A DNA stretch of 46,645 nucleotides from CAJXVY01 sp965657575 (GCA_965657575.1 CBFHOK010000012.1:1-46645), one strand, 5' to 3'; positions 16,245-24,383 are shown, counted from the stretch's first letter. A program made the numbers and translations. The notes: a model not told the origin generated them from the sequence alone.

Positions 16245-16329
16245 GCAATTACCAAAACAGCAAACTGTTGTTTGAAACGGCTGAATGTTGATTCGGTGGA
16301 AAACAGGCTTTTAGGGCAAGATTGGGAAG

Positions 16330-17709
16330 GTGAGCACACTTAATAACCAACCCCTGAGTCCGTTAGACGGAAGATATCAATCGCAAGTTAGTGGATTGAG
16401 CGAGTTTTTTAGCGAAGCTGGGCTAAACAGAGCCCGGGTTGAAGTTGAGATTGAGTGGCTAATAAGACTTGCAGAGAGCGATTACTTCGATGTTCAGACA
16501 TTTGATGATGAACAGAAGTCAAAACTCCGGGCGCTCTATCAAGATTTTGATGAGCAATCACAAGCCAAGATTGCCGAGATAGAAAAAACTACCCGCCACG
16601 ATGTCAAAGCGGTTGAGTATTTCATCAGGGAACACCTAGACAAACTTTGGCTGACAGACCGTGCAGAGCTTGTTCACTTCAGTTGCACCAGCGAAGACAT
16701 CAACAACTTGGCCTACGCCTTGACTATCAAGAAGGCCACCGAAGAGGTCTGGCTTCCAAAAGCCAATGAGGTCAGCCAAAAACTCACAGAGCTAGCCCAC
16801 CAGAACGCGGATCTTGGAATGCTCTCTCGCACACACGGTCAACCAGCAACGCCCACCACTCTTGGTAAAGAGATTGCAGTCTTCGCTCACAGACTCAACC
16901 GGCAGATTGCCAGGGTTGAAAACCAGCAGTATTTGGGTAAGTTCTCCGGTGCAACCGGAACATTCGCAGCTCACCTGTCAGCAAAACCAGAAACTGATTG
17001 GTTGGCCGAGGGTGAGGATTTTGTTGAGAGCCTCGGATTGAGCTTCAATTCTGTGACCACCCAGATTGAATCCCATGACTGGCAAGCGGAGCTTTATCAG
17101 GCAATCGCCCATTTCAACCGGATACTTCACAACCTTGCAACAGATATCTGGACCTATATCTCACTGAGTTATTTCAAACAAACGCCTGTTGCTGGTGCTA
17201 CCGGGTCATCAACCATGCCTCACAAAATCAACCCAATCAGGTTCGAAAATGCTGAGGCCAACTTGGAGTTATCCAACGCCATTTTTGATTCGCTGAATCA
17301 AACACTTGTCACTTCCAGACTGCAAAGAGACCTGACCGACAGCTCGGCCCAAAGAAATATCGGTGTTGCCTTCGGTCACAGCCTGCTAGCCCTAGACAAT
17401 ATAAACCGCGGATTAGACGAACTTGAGGTTGACCGAGTGAGCATCAGGGCTGATCTGCTTGATGCATGGGAGGTCCTAGCCGAAGCTGTTCAAACAGTTA
17501 TCAGGGCCGAGGTTGCTGAGGGGAAATCAAACATTGAGGATCCTTACGCGATGCTCAAAGAACTAACCCGCGGCAAAGGAATTGACGAAGACAGCTTGAC
17601 CGGATTTATTGCTGGATTAGATATCTCACAAGAGGCAAAAGATAGGTTGTTGTTGCTGAAGCCAGAAAACTATGTTGGTCTGGCATCACAAATTGCTAGG
17701 TCCGTTTAG
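16330..17709 (+). CDS. purB: Adenylosuccinate lyase
   Basis: A 459-residue fumarase/aspartase-superfamily enzyme of the long, E. coli-like PurB type. The signature GSSTMPHKINPIRFENAE is intact, and the earlier TSEDINNLAYAL and SRTHGQPATPTTLGKE blocks supply active-site His and Ser/Thr residues. It acts twice in purine synthesis, releasing fumarate from SAICAR and from adenylosuccinate. The start is a GTG (reading STLNNQPLSPLDGRYQ); in-frame stops lie just upstream. It runs against the surrounding minus-strand genes, diverging from the WxG ORF and overlapping the next gene's end by 4 nt. Confidence 0.95.
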   Translation: MSTLNNQPLSPLDGRYQSQVSGLSEFFSEAGLNRARVEVEIEWLIRLAESDYFDVQTFDDEQKSKLRALYQDFDEQSQAKIAEIEKTTRHDVKAVEYFIREHLDKLWLTDRAELVHFSCTSEDINNLAYALTIKKATEEVWLPKANEVSQKLTELAHQNADLGMLSRTHGQPATPTTLGKEIAVFAHRLNRQIARVENQQYLGKFSGATGTFAAHLSAKPETDWLAEGEDFVESLGLSFNSVTTQIESHDWQAELYQAIAHFNRILHNLATDIWTYISLSYFKQTPVAGATGSSTMPHKINPIRFENAEANLELSNAIFDSLNQTLVTSRLQRDLTDSSAQRNIGVAFGHSLLALDNINRGLDELEVDRVSIRADLLDAWEVLAEAVQTVIRAEVAEGKSNIEDPYAMLKELTRGKGIDEDSLTGFIAGLDISQEAKDRLLLLKPENYVGLASQIARSV

Positions 17710-17921
17710 CTGAGTTTGGGTTTGTTCGGATCCTGCGGGGGTTCGTCTTTGATTGCTAAATCCAAAGTAGCCAAACCGACAACGGTCGCGATGAAGATTC
17801 CGCCTCCCCAAATAAGGCCAGCCATTGGGTCTCTCAAAATCACAAAAATGACCGCACCGGAGAGAATGCCGGCAAGTGCGGCTAGCCCCAGATAAACCCT
17901 GGCTGATTGAAATCGCCTCAT
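17706..17921 (-). CDS. Small membrane protein, two helices, unknown function
   Basis: A 71-residue protein with two membrane helices (about 10-29 and 36-55) and a charged, proline-rich tail (KDEPPQDPNKPKLS). I recognise no family. It is the last gene of a run of three small membrane proteins behind dnaB, 15 nt after the 46-residue ORF. Its stop codon overlaps the convergent purB stop. Confidence 0.6.
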   Translation of the reverse strand: MRRFQSARVYLGLAALAGILSGAVIFVILRDPMAGLIWGGGIFIATVVGLATLDLAIKDEPPQDPNKPKLS

Positions 17922-17936
17922 AAAATGGTCCGTTCT

Positions 17937-18077
17937 TTAGTTTCCCCTGAAGGAACCCAACAGGTCAGAGATGATTTCACTTCCAAAAAACAGCCCTAAT
18001 CCAACAACTAGTGCACCGCTGATAATAATCAAGGTGTATTGCACTGCAGGTGGCGGGTTGAATTGGTATTTGGACAC
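17937..18077 (-). CDS. 46-residue single-helix membrane protein, unknown function
   Basis: A GTG-started ORF reading MSKYQFNPPPAVQYTLIIIS, then one hydrophobic helix (about 14-34) and a short tail ending GSFRGN. It is below common length cut-offs. It starts 4 nt after the stop of the upstream DUF308-like gene and is followed 15 nt later by another small membrane protein, so its place in an operon supports it being real. Only a weak AGAG stands in for a Shine-Dalgarno. No family recognised. Confidence 0.55.
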   Translation of the reverse strand: MSKYQFNPPPAVQYTLIIISGALVVGLGLFFGSEIISDLLGSFRGN

Positions 18078-18081
18078 GTCT

Positions 18082-18591
18082 CTATTTTGCGGGTGTAGCG
18101 GCTGAGATGCCCAAGTGAACCGCTGAAATCACCAAATAGGCTCCAAAGAAACCGACCGCTGAAACGATATCCAGCGGAGCAAATAAGAACAGGGCTCCAA
18201 GCACCAAGGCAAATACCGCATTGATTAGGTAATCCCGGCCCGCTCTGGTCGACATCTTTTCTTTTCTTGCCGCGTATAGCTCCAGAACTCCACTGAGTAG
18301 ACCCCATGCCGTTACCAATGCAATAAACGCTGCCACCTCGGTCTGATCACCCTCTGGAACGACTAGCGCAAAAACACCAATGATTAGGGCAATTATTGCA
18401 AAGGGAATTGCCTCGATGGTTGCAATGCCTTTTTGCTTGATGAAATGAACCGCAAAAGTAATCAGAGCAAGTCCGATTCCATAGACGCCAAGAGCTAGAA
18501 GGCCAACTGATGCCGAATGAGATTGAGAGAAAGTGATGAATAAACCAACGGCCAAACTTATGGAAGCTCTGAGGCCGGAGGAAAGTCGCAT
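18082..18591 (-). CDS. HdeD/DUF308-like membrane protein
   Basis: A 169-residue protein with six predicted helices arranged as repeated pairs, and small-residue-rich repeats such as GLLALGVYGIGLALITF and VGFFGAYLVISAVHLGI, the pattern of DUF308/HdeD family proteins. In E. coli HdeD is linked to acid resistance; in Actinobacteria the role is unknown. It begins 4 nt after the dnaB stop, so it may be read from the same transcript. Confidence 0.65.
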   Translation of the reverse strand: MRLSSGLRASISLAVGLFITFSQSHSASVGLLALGVYGIGLALITFAVHFIKQKGIATIEAIPFAIIALIIGVFALVVPEGDQTEVAAFIALVTAWGLLSGVLELYAARKEKMSTRAGRDYLINAVFALVLGALFLFAPLDIVSAVGFFGAYLVISAVHLGISAATPAK

Positions 18592-18595
18592 TCGA

Positions 18596-19936
18596 CTATC
18601 TTTGCATATTCATAAAGCGAGAGTACTGACCCTGGAAGGCAACAACCACGGTTCCCGTAGGTCCGTTTCGCTGCTTGGCCAAAATCAGATCGGCTTCACC
18701 TGCTCTTGGGTGGTCTTTCTCGAAGACTCCTTCACGGTGCAAAAGTACGACTACGTCTGCATCCTGCTCCAGCGAACCACTCTCTCGAAGGTGAGACAGC
18801 TCAGGCTTTTTGTCCTTGCTCTGCTCTGTTTGACGGTTTAGCTGAGAGATAGCAATCACCGGCACACCTAGCTCTTTTGCCAAAAGCTTCAATGCACGTG
18901 AAAACTCGGAAACCTCTTGCTGACGAGACTCAACTTTCTTTCCCGAGGTTAGAAGCTGCAAATAATCAATAACGACCATTTTTAGATCGGTCTGCTGCGC
19001 CAGTCTCCTGCACTTAGCCCTGATTTCAACCAGTGTCATATTTGGAGAATCATCGATGTACAAAGGAGCGTCGTTGATCTTGCCTCGGGTAGCTGCAATT
19101 TTGGACCAGTCTTTTTCAGCAAGCATTCCCTTACGCATCGACTGCAAGCTGATTGCTGACTCGGCACTCAGAAGCCTCATGGCAATTTCTGCTCGACCCA
19201 TTTCAAGGCTGAAAAATATTGTGCTGTTTCCCTTGGTAATTGCCGCATTTCTCGCAATATCAAGGGCAAGGGTTGATTTACCCATCGCTGGGCGGGCGGC
19301 CAAAATAACAAGCTGCCCTGGGTGAAGGCCATGAGTTAGCTGATCTAGCTCGGTAAAGCCAGTAGCAATTCCAGTTAGCTCACCGCCGCGGTTCTGTGCG
19401 GCTTCCATCTCATGGATGGCGTCTTCGATACTTGTGCTCAGGCCAACAAAGTCATCACCAGCACTCGCCGAAGCTACTTTAAAAATCTCTGACTGTGCTT
19501 CGTTTACTAGCTCCAGCACCTCGCCTTGACTGTCATAACCGCTCTGGGCAATCCTGGTGCCTGCCTCAATAAGTCTTCTTAGAACCGCCTTTTCGCTAAC
19601 AATTGACGCGTAGTAGCTAGCGCTTGCAGCGGTTGGAACAAAAGACGCCAGAGTGTGCAGATAGTCGGCCCCACCGGCTTTTAGAAGCCCCCCGGTTTTA
19701 TTTAGCTCGTCAGTTACAGCAATAACGTCTGTTGGCTCTGCTTTTCCAAACAGTGTCAAAATGGCGTTGAAAATAATTTCGTGCTTTGGGGCGTAGAAGT
19801 CGATACCTCTGACTTCTTCGAAAACCTCAGCAACCGCCTCTTGGCTCAGAAGCATTCCTCCAAGGGTTGCCATCTCAGCGTCGAGATCATGTGGCAGAGT
19901 CCTTGCGGAGCTTTGAATTGGTGCCACCATACTCAT
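18596..19936 (-). CDS. dnaB: Replicative DNA helicase DnaB
   Basis: A 446-residue hexameric helicase: N-terminal primase-interacting domain (about 10-115, starting LPHDLDAEMATLGGML), linker, and RecA-like C-terminal domain with Walker A ARPAMGKST and Walker B MVVIDYLQLL, ending with the ISQLNRQTE sensor region. It unwinds the fork 5'-3'. The length matches intein-free DnaB, unlike several mycobacterial homologues. The ATG has GGAGG 8 nt upstream. Its upstream region carries a set of DnaA boxes. Confidence 0.96.
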   Translation of the reverse strand: MSMVAPIQSSARTLPHDLDAEMATLGGMLLSQEAVAEVFEEVRGIDFYAPKHEIIFNAILTLFGKAEPTDVIAVTDELNKTGGLLKAGGADYLHTLASFVPTAASASYYASIVSEKAVLRRLIEAGTRIAQSGYDSQGEVLELVNEAQSEIFKVASASAGDDFVGLSTSIEDAIHEMEAAQNRGGELTGIATGFTELDQLTHGLHPGQLVILAARPAMGKSTLALDIARNAAITKGNSTIFFSLEMGRAEIAMRLLSAESAISLQSMRKGMLAEKDWSKIAATRGKINDAPLYIDDSPNMTLVEIRAKCRRLAQQTDLKMVVIDYLQLLTSGKKVESRQQEVSEFSRALKLLAKELGVPVIAISQLNRQTEQSKDKKPELSHLRESGSLEQDADVVVLLHREGVFEKDHPRAGEADLILAKQRNGPTGTVVVAFQGQYSRFMNMQR

Positions 19937-20047
19937 AAGCGGTTCCTCCAGAACTAGTTTTTCGCGAGCCAGAAATCACAATTCCTGTGAAGACCTTTAT
20001 ATCTTTCAGTAGTGACATTTATCTTGCAAAACACACCTATTGTCGCC

Positions 20048-20212
20048 TGTGGATAACTCTGTGGAAACACGCCGTCATCCTGTTATCAAACCTGTTAGTA
20101 ACCTGTGTATAACTTGTGGAAATATTTCTACTTCCCATATAAACATTGGCATATAACCTGTGGAGAAAAGTATTTGGAAAACTCTAAAGTTGAAGTTGAC
20201 GGTTGTGGATAA
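20048..20212 (+). promoter_or_regulatory. DnaA-box cluster between dnaB and rplI
   Basis: The 346-nt gap between dnaB and rplI holds two perfect boxes reading TGTGGATAA (20048-20056, 20204-20212), a TGTGTATAA (20104-20112), a one-mismatch TGTGGAGAA (20159-20167) and weaker copies TGTGGAAAC (20060), TGTGGAAAT (20115) and TGTGGGAAA (20216). All point the same way. No ORF of note lies in this gap. The boxes are upstream of dnaB and beyond the rplI terminator, so DnaA control of dnaB, or titration of DnaA, are the natural readings. Confidence 0.75.
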
Positions 20213-20230
20213 CTATGTGGGAAACCGAAC

Positions 20231-20268
20231 ATTAAATAACTAAAGGCGAGGGAATCCCTCGCCTTTAG
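20231..20268 (-). terminator. Intrinsic terminator of the rpsF-ssb-rpsR-rplI operon
   Basis: A perfect 13-bp hairpin, CTAAAGGCGAGGG (20240-20252) with CCCTCGCCTTTAG (20256-20268) and a 3-nt loop, begins 15 nt after the rplI stop. On the minus strand it is followed by a T-rich tract (TTATTTAAT). Confidence 0.88.
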
Positions 20269-20282
20269 TCGATAAGTTTCTG

Positions 20283-20732
20283 CTACTTGGCAGCCACTAC
20301 CTGTAGCTTCAGGTTCGCAACCAGTTCACCGATGCGAACGGTTGCCTCGTGCTCTCCAAGGTTTTTGATTGGAGATACGAACTCAACCTTGCGCTTGTCT
20401 ACTTCACCGATACCGGCTGCGCTGATTGCATCTGCAACATCACCGTGCTTTACGGCACCGAACAGACGACCCTCTTTACCTGATTTCATGGAAATCTTGA
20501 TTGGGGCCTGCTCAAGCTTGGCTTTCAGTGTTTGGGCTGCTTCAGCATCAGCCAGGTGGCGAGCCTTGCGGGCAGCTCTAATCTGCTCCACCTGCTTCTC
20601 GCCTCCCTTACTCCATGCAACCGCATAGCCGTTAGGGATCAGGTAGTTACGTGCGTAACCGCCCTTGACCTCGACGACGTCTCCGGCGCCTCCCAGCCCG
20701 GAAACCTCATTTGTAAGAATAATCTTTGGCAT
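20283..20732 (-). CDS. rplI: 50S ribosomal protein L9
   Basis: A 149-residue bL9: N-terminal RNA-binding domain with MPKIILTNEVSGLGGAGDVV and GYARNYLIPNGYA, a long connecting helix, and a C-terminal domain. It lies at the base of the L1 stalk and helps keep reading frame. AAGGAG precedes the ATG. It is the last gene of rpsF-ssb-rpsR-rplI, followed by a strong terminator. Confidence 0.96.
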   Translation of the reverse strand: MPKIILTNEVSGLGGAGDVVEVKGGYARNYLIPNGYAVAWSKGGEKQVEQIRAARKARHLADAEAAQTLKAKLEQAPIKISMKSGKEGRLFGAVKHGDVADAISAAGIGEVDKRKVEFVSPIKNLGEHEATVRIGELVANLKLQVVAAK

Positions 20733-20744
20733 TTGGTTTTCTCC

Positions 20745-20999
20745 TTAGCGGCCAGCGCCTGAATAGGGGAGCAGAGCCATCTCGCGGGCGTTTTTCACGG
20801 CCTTTGCGATCTTGCGCTGATCCTGAACGGACACACCGGTAATTCGACGTGAGCGGATCTTGCCGCGATCAGAAATGAACTTCCTGAGTGTTGCAACATC
20901 CTTGTAATCGATGGTGCCAACCTTCACCAGCTTCACTGGTGCTGGCTTGGCCATGCTGTTAAGTCTTGCTTTGCGCTTGGCTGCGCCTTTTCCTGCCAT
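20745..20999 (-). CDS. rpsR: 30S ribosomal protein S18, cysteine-free form
   Basis: An 84-residue bS18 with TIDYKDVATLRKFISDRGKI and RRITGVSVQDQRKIAKAVKNAR. It has no cysteine, so it is the zinc-independent type, matching S14, L33 and L28 in this window. It pairs with S6 on the 30S platform. GAGGAG precedes the start, and the gene lies 12 nt before rplI. Confidence 0.95.
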   Translation of the reverse strand: MAGKGAAKRKARLNSMAKPAPVKLVKVGTIDYKDVATLRKFISDRGKIRSRRITGVSVQDQRKIAKAVKNAREMALLPYSGAGR

Positions 21000-21022
21000 T
21001 TGTTTTCTCCTCTTCTAAATCT

Positions 21023-21508
21023 CTAAAACGGGGTGTCGTCGCTTGCTGACTCAGCTGGGTTAGCCCAGTTGTCAGCAGCTGGCTGTGATGATGAGTCGCT
21101 CCATGGGTTTGACTCCACGGGAGCTGCGCCACCGCCCTCACGGGCTCTGCGTGTAACCGCAGCGGTTGCATACCGTAGTGAAGGTCCAACCTCATCAATC
21201 TCAAGCTCTAAAGAGGCTCTTGCCTCGCCTGAAGCAGATTGATAAGCACTAGGTGCCTTCAGACGACCGGTAACAACAACACGGGCACCTTTTTGCAGTG
21301 ACTGCGCCATGTTCTCAGCTACCTCACGCCAACCGGTGCAGCGAATCCATACGGTTTCGCCATCCACCCATTCACCACTTTGCTTGTTGTAGGTTCTGGG
21401 GGTGGAACCAACTCTGATGGAAGCCACCGCTACACCGTTCTGGGTGTAGCGAAGCTCTGGATCATCAGCGAGGTTTCCGACCACGGTCAAAATCGCTTCG
21501 CCAGCCAT
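21023..21508 (-). CDS. ssb: Single-stranded DNA-binding protein
   Basis: A 161-residue SSB: an OB-fold domain (about 1-115) opening MAGEAILTVVGNLADDPELR, a short glycine/serine/asparagine-rich linker, and the acidic tip DDTPF that recruits replication and repair proteins. It coats single-stranded DNA at forks. The start is 2 nt after the rpsF stop. This rpsF-ssb-rpsR order is conserved across bacteria. Confidence 0.95.
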   Translation of the reverse strand: MAGEAILTVVGNLADDPELRYTQNGVAVASIRVGSTPRTYNKQSGEWVDGETVWIRCTGWREVAENMAQSLQKGARVVVTGRLKAPSAYQSASGEARASLELEIDEVGPSLRYATAAVTRRAREGGGAAPVESNPWSDSSSQPAADNWANPAESASDDTPF

Positions 21509-21510
21509 GA

Positions 21511-21876
21511 CTAGTTATCCCTTGGCTTTCGAGGAGCCTTCTTCTGAGGCTTCTCTGGTACAAACTCAACTGGGTTAATGCTAAACACTGCATCCTCATA
21601 GCGCATGGTCTTAGTGCGCATGACCTGCTCGTTTAGTCTCAACTGACGCTCCACCTCATTGACCTCATCTGGGTTTGAGTGAACGTTTACGACGGCATAG
21701 ATGCCTTCGCTGTTTTTATTGATTTGGTAAGCAAGTTTTCTTCTGCCCCACAGGTCAAGATTGTCAACGGTTCCACCAGCATTGGTGACTACCGCGAGGC
21801 TCTTTTCCAGAATGGGGGTTACCTGCTTGTCTTCGGTGGATGGATCGAAAATCACCATCAGCTCGTATTTGTGCAT
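21511..21876 (-). CDS. rpsF: 30S ribosomal protein S6
   Basis: A 121-residue bS6 with MHKYELMVIFDPSTEDKQV, WGRRKLAYQINKNSEGIYAV and a C-terminal extension rich in Lys/Arg/Pro. It binds 16S rRNA as a pair with S18, encoded two genes downstream. It heads the operon; its leader contains a strong Shine-Dalgarno (AAGGAGG) and a structure that may control it. Confidence 0.95.
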   Translation of the reverse strand: MHKYELMVIFDPSTEDKQVTPILEKSLAVVTNAGGTVDNLDLWGRRKLAYQINKNSEGIYAVVNVHSNPDEVNEVERQLRLNEQVMRTKTMRYEDAVFSINPVEFVPEKPQKKAPRKPRDN

Positions 21877-21888
21877 AGCTAACCCGCA

Positions 21889-21933
21889 CCTCCTTCGGTC
21901 TTAGCGGTTACAGTCCTTCTGTAACAGGAGGGG
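21889..21933 (-). promoter_or_regulatory. rpsF leader: hairpin plus a sequence complementary to the Shine-Dalgarno
   Basis: Read on the minus strand, the leader has CCCCTCCT (complement of 21926-21933), a 7-bp hairpin GTTACAG-AAGGA-CTGTAAC (complement of 21907-21925), then AAGGAGG (complement of 21889-21895) as Shine-Dalgarno. CCTCCT can pair with AGGAGG and hide it. S6:S18-responsive rpsF leaders are known in several phyla; whether this is one is inference. Confidence 0.4.
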
Positions 21934-21962
21934 TTATCGTGCCTTTCGGCAACTAAGACAGC

Positions 21963-23381
21963 CTAGCGAGCCGACCACCATTCGAGCAAGCGTTTTTTAG
22001 CTTCCTGCTCGCCAAGCGGACCGTTTTCAATCCTCAGCTCCAACAAATACTTATACGCTTTGCCAACCTCGGGGCCTGCAGGTATCTCCAAAATTTCCAT
22101 AATCTGCTCGCCATTTAGATCAGGCCTCATCGAATTAAGCTCTTCTTTTTCGCTGATCTCAGCAATTCGTTGCTCCAGATCGTCATAGGCGAAAGCCAAT
22201 CTCTCTGCTTTTCGCCTGTTTCTGGTGGTGACGTCGCTGCGGGTGAGGATGTGCAATCTATCTAACTGATCACCAGCATCGCGAACGTATCGCCTAACAG
22301 CACTGTCGCTCCACTGCTGATCTGAATATCCGAAAAATCTGAGATGTAGTTCAACTAGAAGTGCAACCGCCTTGATGGTGTCATTATCAAACCTGAGCTC
22401 TCTAAGTCTTTTCTTTGCAAGTTTTGCCCCGACTATGTCGTGGTGATAGAAGGTGACAGCACCGCCTGGTTCTAATCTCTTGGTGGCTGGTTTCCCAATA
22501 TCGTGCAGCAGAGCTGCCAGCCTGGAAATGAGATCTTTTTCTAACCCGTAGTCAGCTTCGTAATCGATTGACTGTTCTAAAACCGTCAGTGTGTGCTGAT
22601 AGACATCTTTGTGGTGGTGGTGCTCATCAGATTCCAATTTCAAAGCTGGTAGCTCAGGCAATACCAGATCTGCTAATCCTGAATCCACCAACGCAGTCAA
22701 TCCCAGCCTCGGGTTTGCTGATAGCAATAGTTTTGTTAGTTCATCTCGTATTCTCTCCTGCGAGATAATCTCGATTCTTCCAGCCATATTCATCATTGCC
22801 TGGAAGGTATCTATTTCGATATCAAATCCCAGCTGTGCTGCAAACCTGCAGGCTCGCATCATCCGCAAAGGATCATCACTGAAACTGACCTCTGGATCGG
22901 TTGGCGTTCTGAGGCGCTTTTCCAATAGATCCTGCAAGCCACCATAAGGATCAACAAAGACTCGTTCTGGAAGCCTTAGCGCCATTGAGTTCACCGAGAA
23001 GTCTCTGCGAATCAGGTCATCTTCCAGGTTGTCTCCGAATTCAACGGTGGGTTTGCGAGTCTTTTTGTCGTAACTGTCTGCTCGATAGGTGGTTATCTCA
23101 ACCTGCTCGCCCTCGATGGTTGCGGCTATGGTTCCAAACTCTCTGCCAACATCCCAGGTGTTTGTTGCCCAGCCCTTCAAGATTTTGAGGATGTCGTCCG
23201 GGTAGGCGTTTGTCGTTAGGTCAAGATCTGGAGAAACTCGCCCCAAGAAGGCATCCCTGACTGGACCGCCAACCAGAGCAATCTCAAAACCGGCAGCGAT
23301 GAATTTCTCACCGAGTTTGGTGAGAATTGGGGATGAGGTTGAGCTTTCCAGATTGGCAAGCGCATCGGCGACGGTTTGCAT
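21963..23381 (-). CDS. cca: CCA tRNA nucleotidyltransferase
   Basis: A 472-residue class-II enzyme: N-terminal nucleotidyltransferase head with VGGPVRDAFLGR and DLDLTT (catalytic acidic pair), a neck with RDFSVNSMAL, an RNA-binding tail, and an HD domain (LAALLHDIGKPATKR). It adds or repairs the 3' CCA of tRNAs. Both tRNA genes in this window lack an encoded CCA, so this activity is needed. No Shine-Dalgarno is evident before the ATG. It diverges from the NUDIX gene with a 53-nt gap. Confidence 0.93.
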   Translation of the reverse strand: MQTVADALANLESSTSSPILTKLGEKFIAAGFEIALVGGPVRDAFLGRVSPDLDLTTNAYPDDILKILKGWATNTWDVGREFGTIAATIEGEQVEITTYRADSYDKKTRKPTVEFGDNLEDDLIRRDFSVNSMALRLPERVFVDPYGGLQDLLEKRLRTPTDPEVSFSDDPLRMMRACRFAAQLGFDIEIDTFQAMMNMAGRIEIISQERIRDELTKLLLSANPRLGLTALVDSGLADLVLPELPALKLESDEHHHHKDVYQHTLTVLEQSIDYEADYGLEKDLISRLAALLHDIGKPATKRLEPGGAVTFYHHDIVGAKLAKKRLRELRFDNDTIKAVALLVELHLRFFGYSDQQWSDSAVRRYVRDAGDQLDRLHILTRSDVTTRNRRKAERLAFAYDDLEQRIAEISEKEELNSMRPDLNGEQIMEILEIPAGPEVGKAYKYLLELRIENGPLGEQEAKKRLLEWWSAR

Positions 23382-23422
23382 GGATGCTAGCTTGCCATAG
23401 CCTCCATCAAAAATAGTCGAAG

Positions 23423-23428
23423 TAGAGT
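23423..23428 (+). promoter_or_regulatory. -10 element of a leaderless NUDIX/murJ promoter
   Basis: TAGAGT ends exactly 6 nt before the NUDIX ATG and there is no Shine-Dalgarno, so the mRNA would start at or next to the start codon. No convincing -35 hexamer is seen at 16-18 nt. Confidence 0.4.
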
Positions 23429-23434
23429 TGAACT

Positions 23435-23881
23435 ATGAAACTTGGTCGCCAAAATATCCGTGAGGTTAGTGCTGGTGGTTTGGTGATTTCAAGTGAAGAT
23501 AAAACCAAGGTTGCGCTCATCTCTCACAAAAACAGAGGGGGGCGGATTGACTGGTGTCTTCCAAAGGGACATCCAGAGAACAACGAGACACTGGAGCAGG
23601 CTGCAATCCGAGAAGTCTTTGAAGAGACTGGCCTAGAGGCAAAGATTGTCAAAAAGCTCGGAACGATAAGTTATCGATTCAAAGTTGGCAATAATCGAAT
23701 TTCGAAAACTGTTCATCATTTTTTGATGACTCAGGTTGGCGGTGAACTGGATGCAAGCAACGATCCGGCGGGGGAAGTTATTGATGCGCAGTGGGTGGAA
23801 ATTGACCAGCTGCAAGAGGTTTTGGCCCACGAGAATGAACGTCGCATGGCTCAATTGGCGCAGGAGTTGATTGATGGCTAG
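23435..23881 (+). CDS. NUDIX hydrolase
   Basis: A 148-residue MutT-like protein with the Nudix box GHPENNETLEQAAIREVFEE followed by TG, matching GX5EX7REUXEEXGU. These enzymes cleave nucleoside diphosphates linked to another group; the substrate is unknown. In Microbacteriaceae and relatives, a NUDIX gene commonly sits between the CCA-adding enzyme and murJ, as here. The next gene overlaps its stop by 8 nt. Confidence 0.9.
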   Translation: MKLGRQNIREVSAGGLVISSEDKTKVALISHKNRGGRIDWCLPKGHPENNETLEQAAIREVFEETGLEAKIVKKLGTISYRFKVGNNRISKTVHHFLMTQVGGELDASNDPAGEVIDAQWVEIDQLQEVLAHENERRMAQLAQELIDG

Positions 23882-24383
23882 AAAGACCAGGTTTTTAGCG
23901 CTGTTGCTGATTGTTGTCAGTGTTGCAAGTGTTCCGGCAAGTGTTGTTGCCAGTTTGAATGCAAGTGCTGACAGCAATGAGCAAATACGTATTGTTCCAG
24001 GTAGTGAGATAAACCTGGTGAGTGTTGATACCAACCTGCCGGTTGCAATCATCAATGAAACTGACCAGCGGATGGATCTCGAATTGGGTGCGAGATCTAC
24101 TAACGCCAAACTAGAGGTCGCCTCACGGACAGCTGTGTCTGTTGCGGCCCAAAGTGCCATAAACGCAGAACTTCCAGCAACAGCAATTGCCAACGGACAG
24201 GTTGAGGTTTTGGTGTGGCTGAATGATTCAACAGGTCAGCGAATCTTTGGGCCAGAAACCCTGGTTGTGAACATAAACCGAGACGTTGAGGGGATCCTGG
24301 TTGGGGTTTTTATAGGTTTATTGTCCATCCTGTTGATTGCAGGAATTGTCAGAACCTCACTTCGGGGAAGGGCTAATGACTGA
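23874..24383 (+). CDS. Short DUF6049-like membrane-anchored protein
   Basis: A 169-residue protein with an N-terminal signal peptide or anchor (about 7-28), an extracytoplasmic beta-rich domain (about 40-135), and a C-terminal helix (VGVFIGLLSILLIAGIVRTS) followed by basic residues. Its position between NUDIX and murJ, and the end pattern, match the DUF6049 family, whose members are usually several hundred residues longer; this looks like a version keeping only the C-terminal domain and anchor. Function is unknown, probably in envelope assembly. An in-frame TTG lies one codon earlier; the ATG has AGGAG about 7 nt upstream and was chosen. It overlaps the genes on both sides by 8 nt. Confidence 0.6.
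   Translation: MARKTRFLALLLIVVSVASVPASVVASLNASADSNEQIRIVPGSEINLVSVDTNLPVAIINETDQRMDLELGARSTNAKLEVASRTAVSVAAQSAINAELPATAIANGQVEVLVWLNDSTGQRIFGPETLVVNINRDVEGILVGVFIGLLSILLIAGIVRTSLRGRAND

Noticed and set aside
20048..20224. dnaB-rplI DnaA-box cluster taken as the main origin
   Set aside because: It lacks the AT-rich unwinding stretch, and the dnaA-dnaN gap has more boxes, the strand-bias switch and nearby parS sites.
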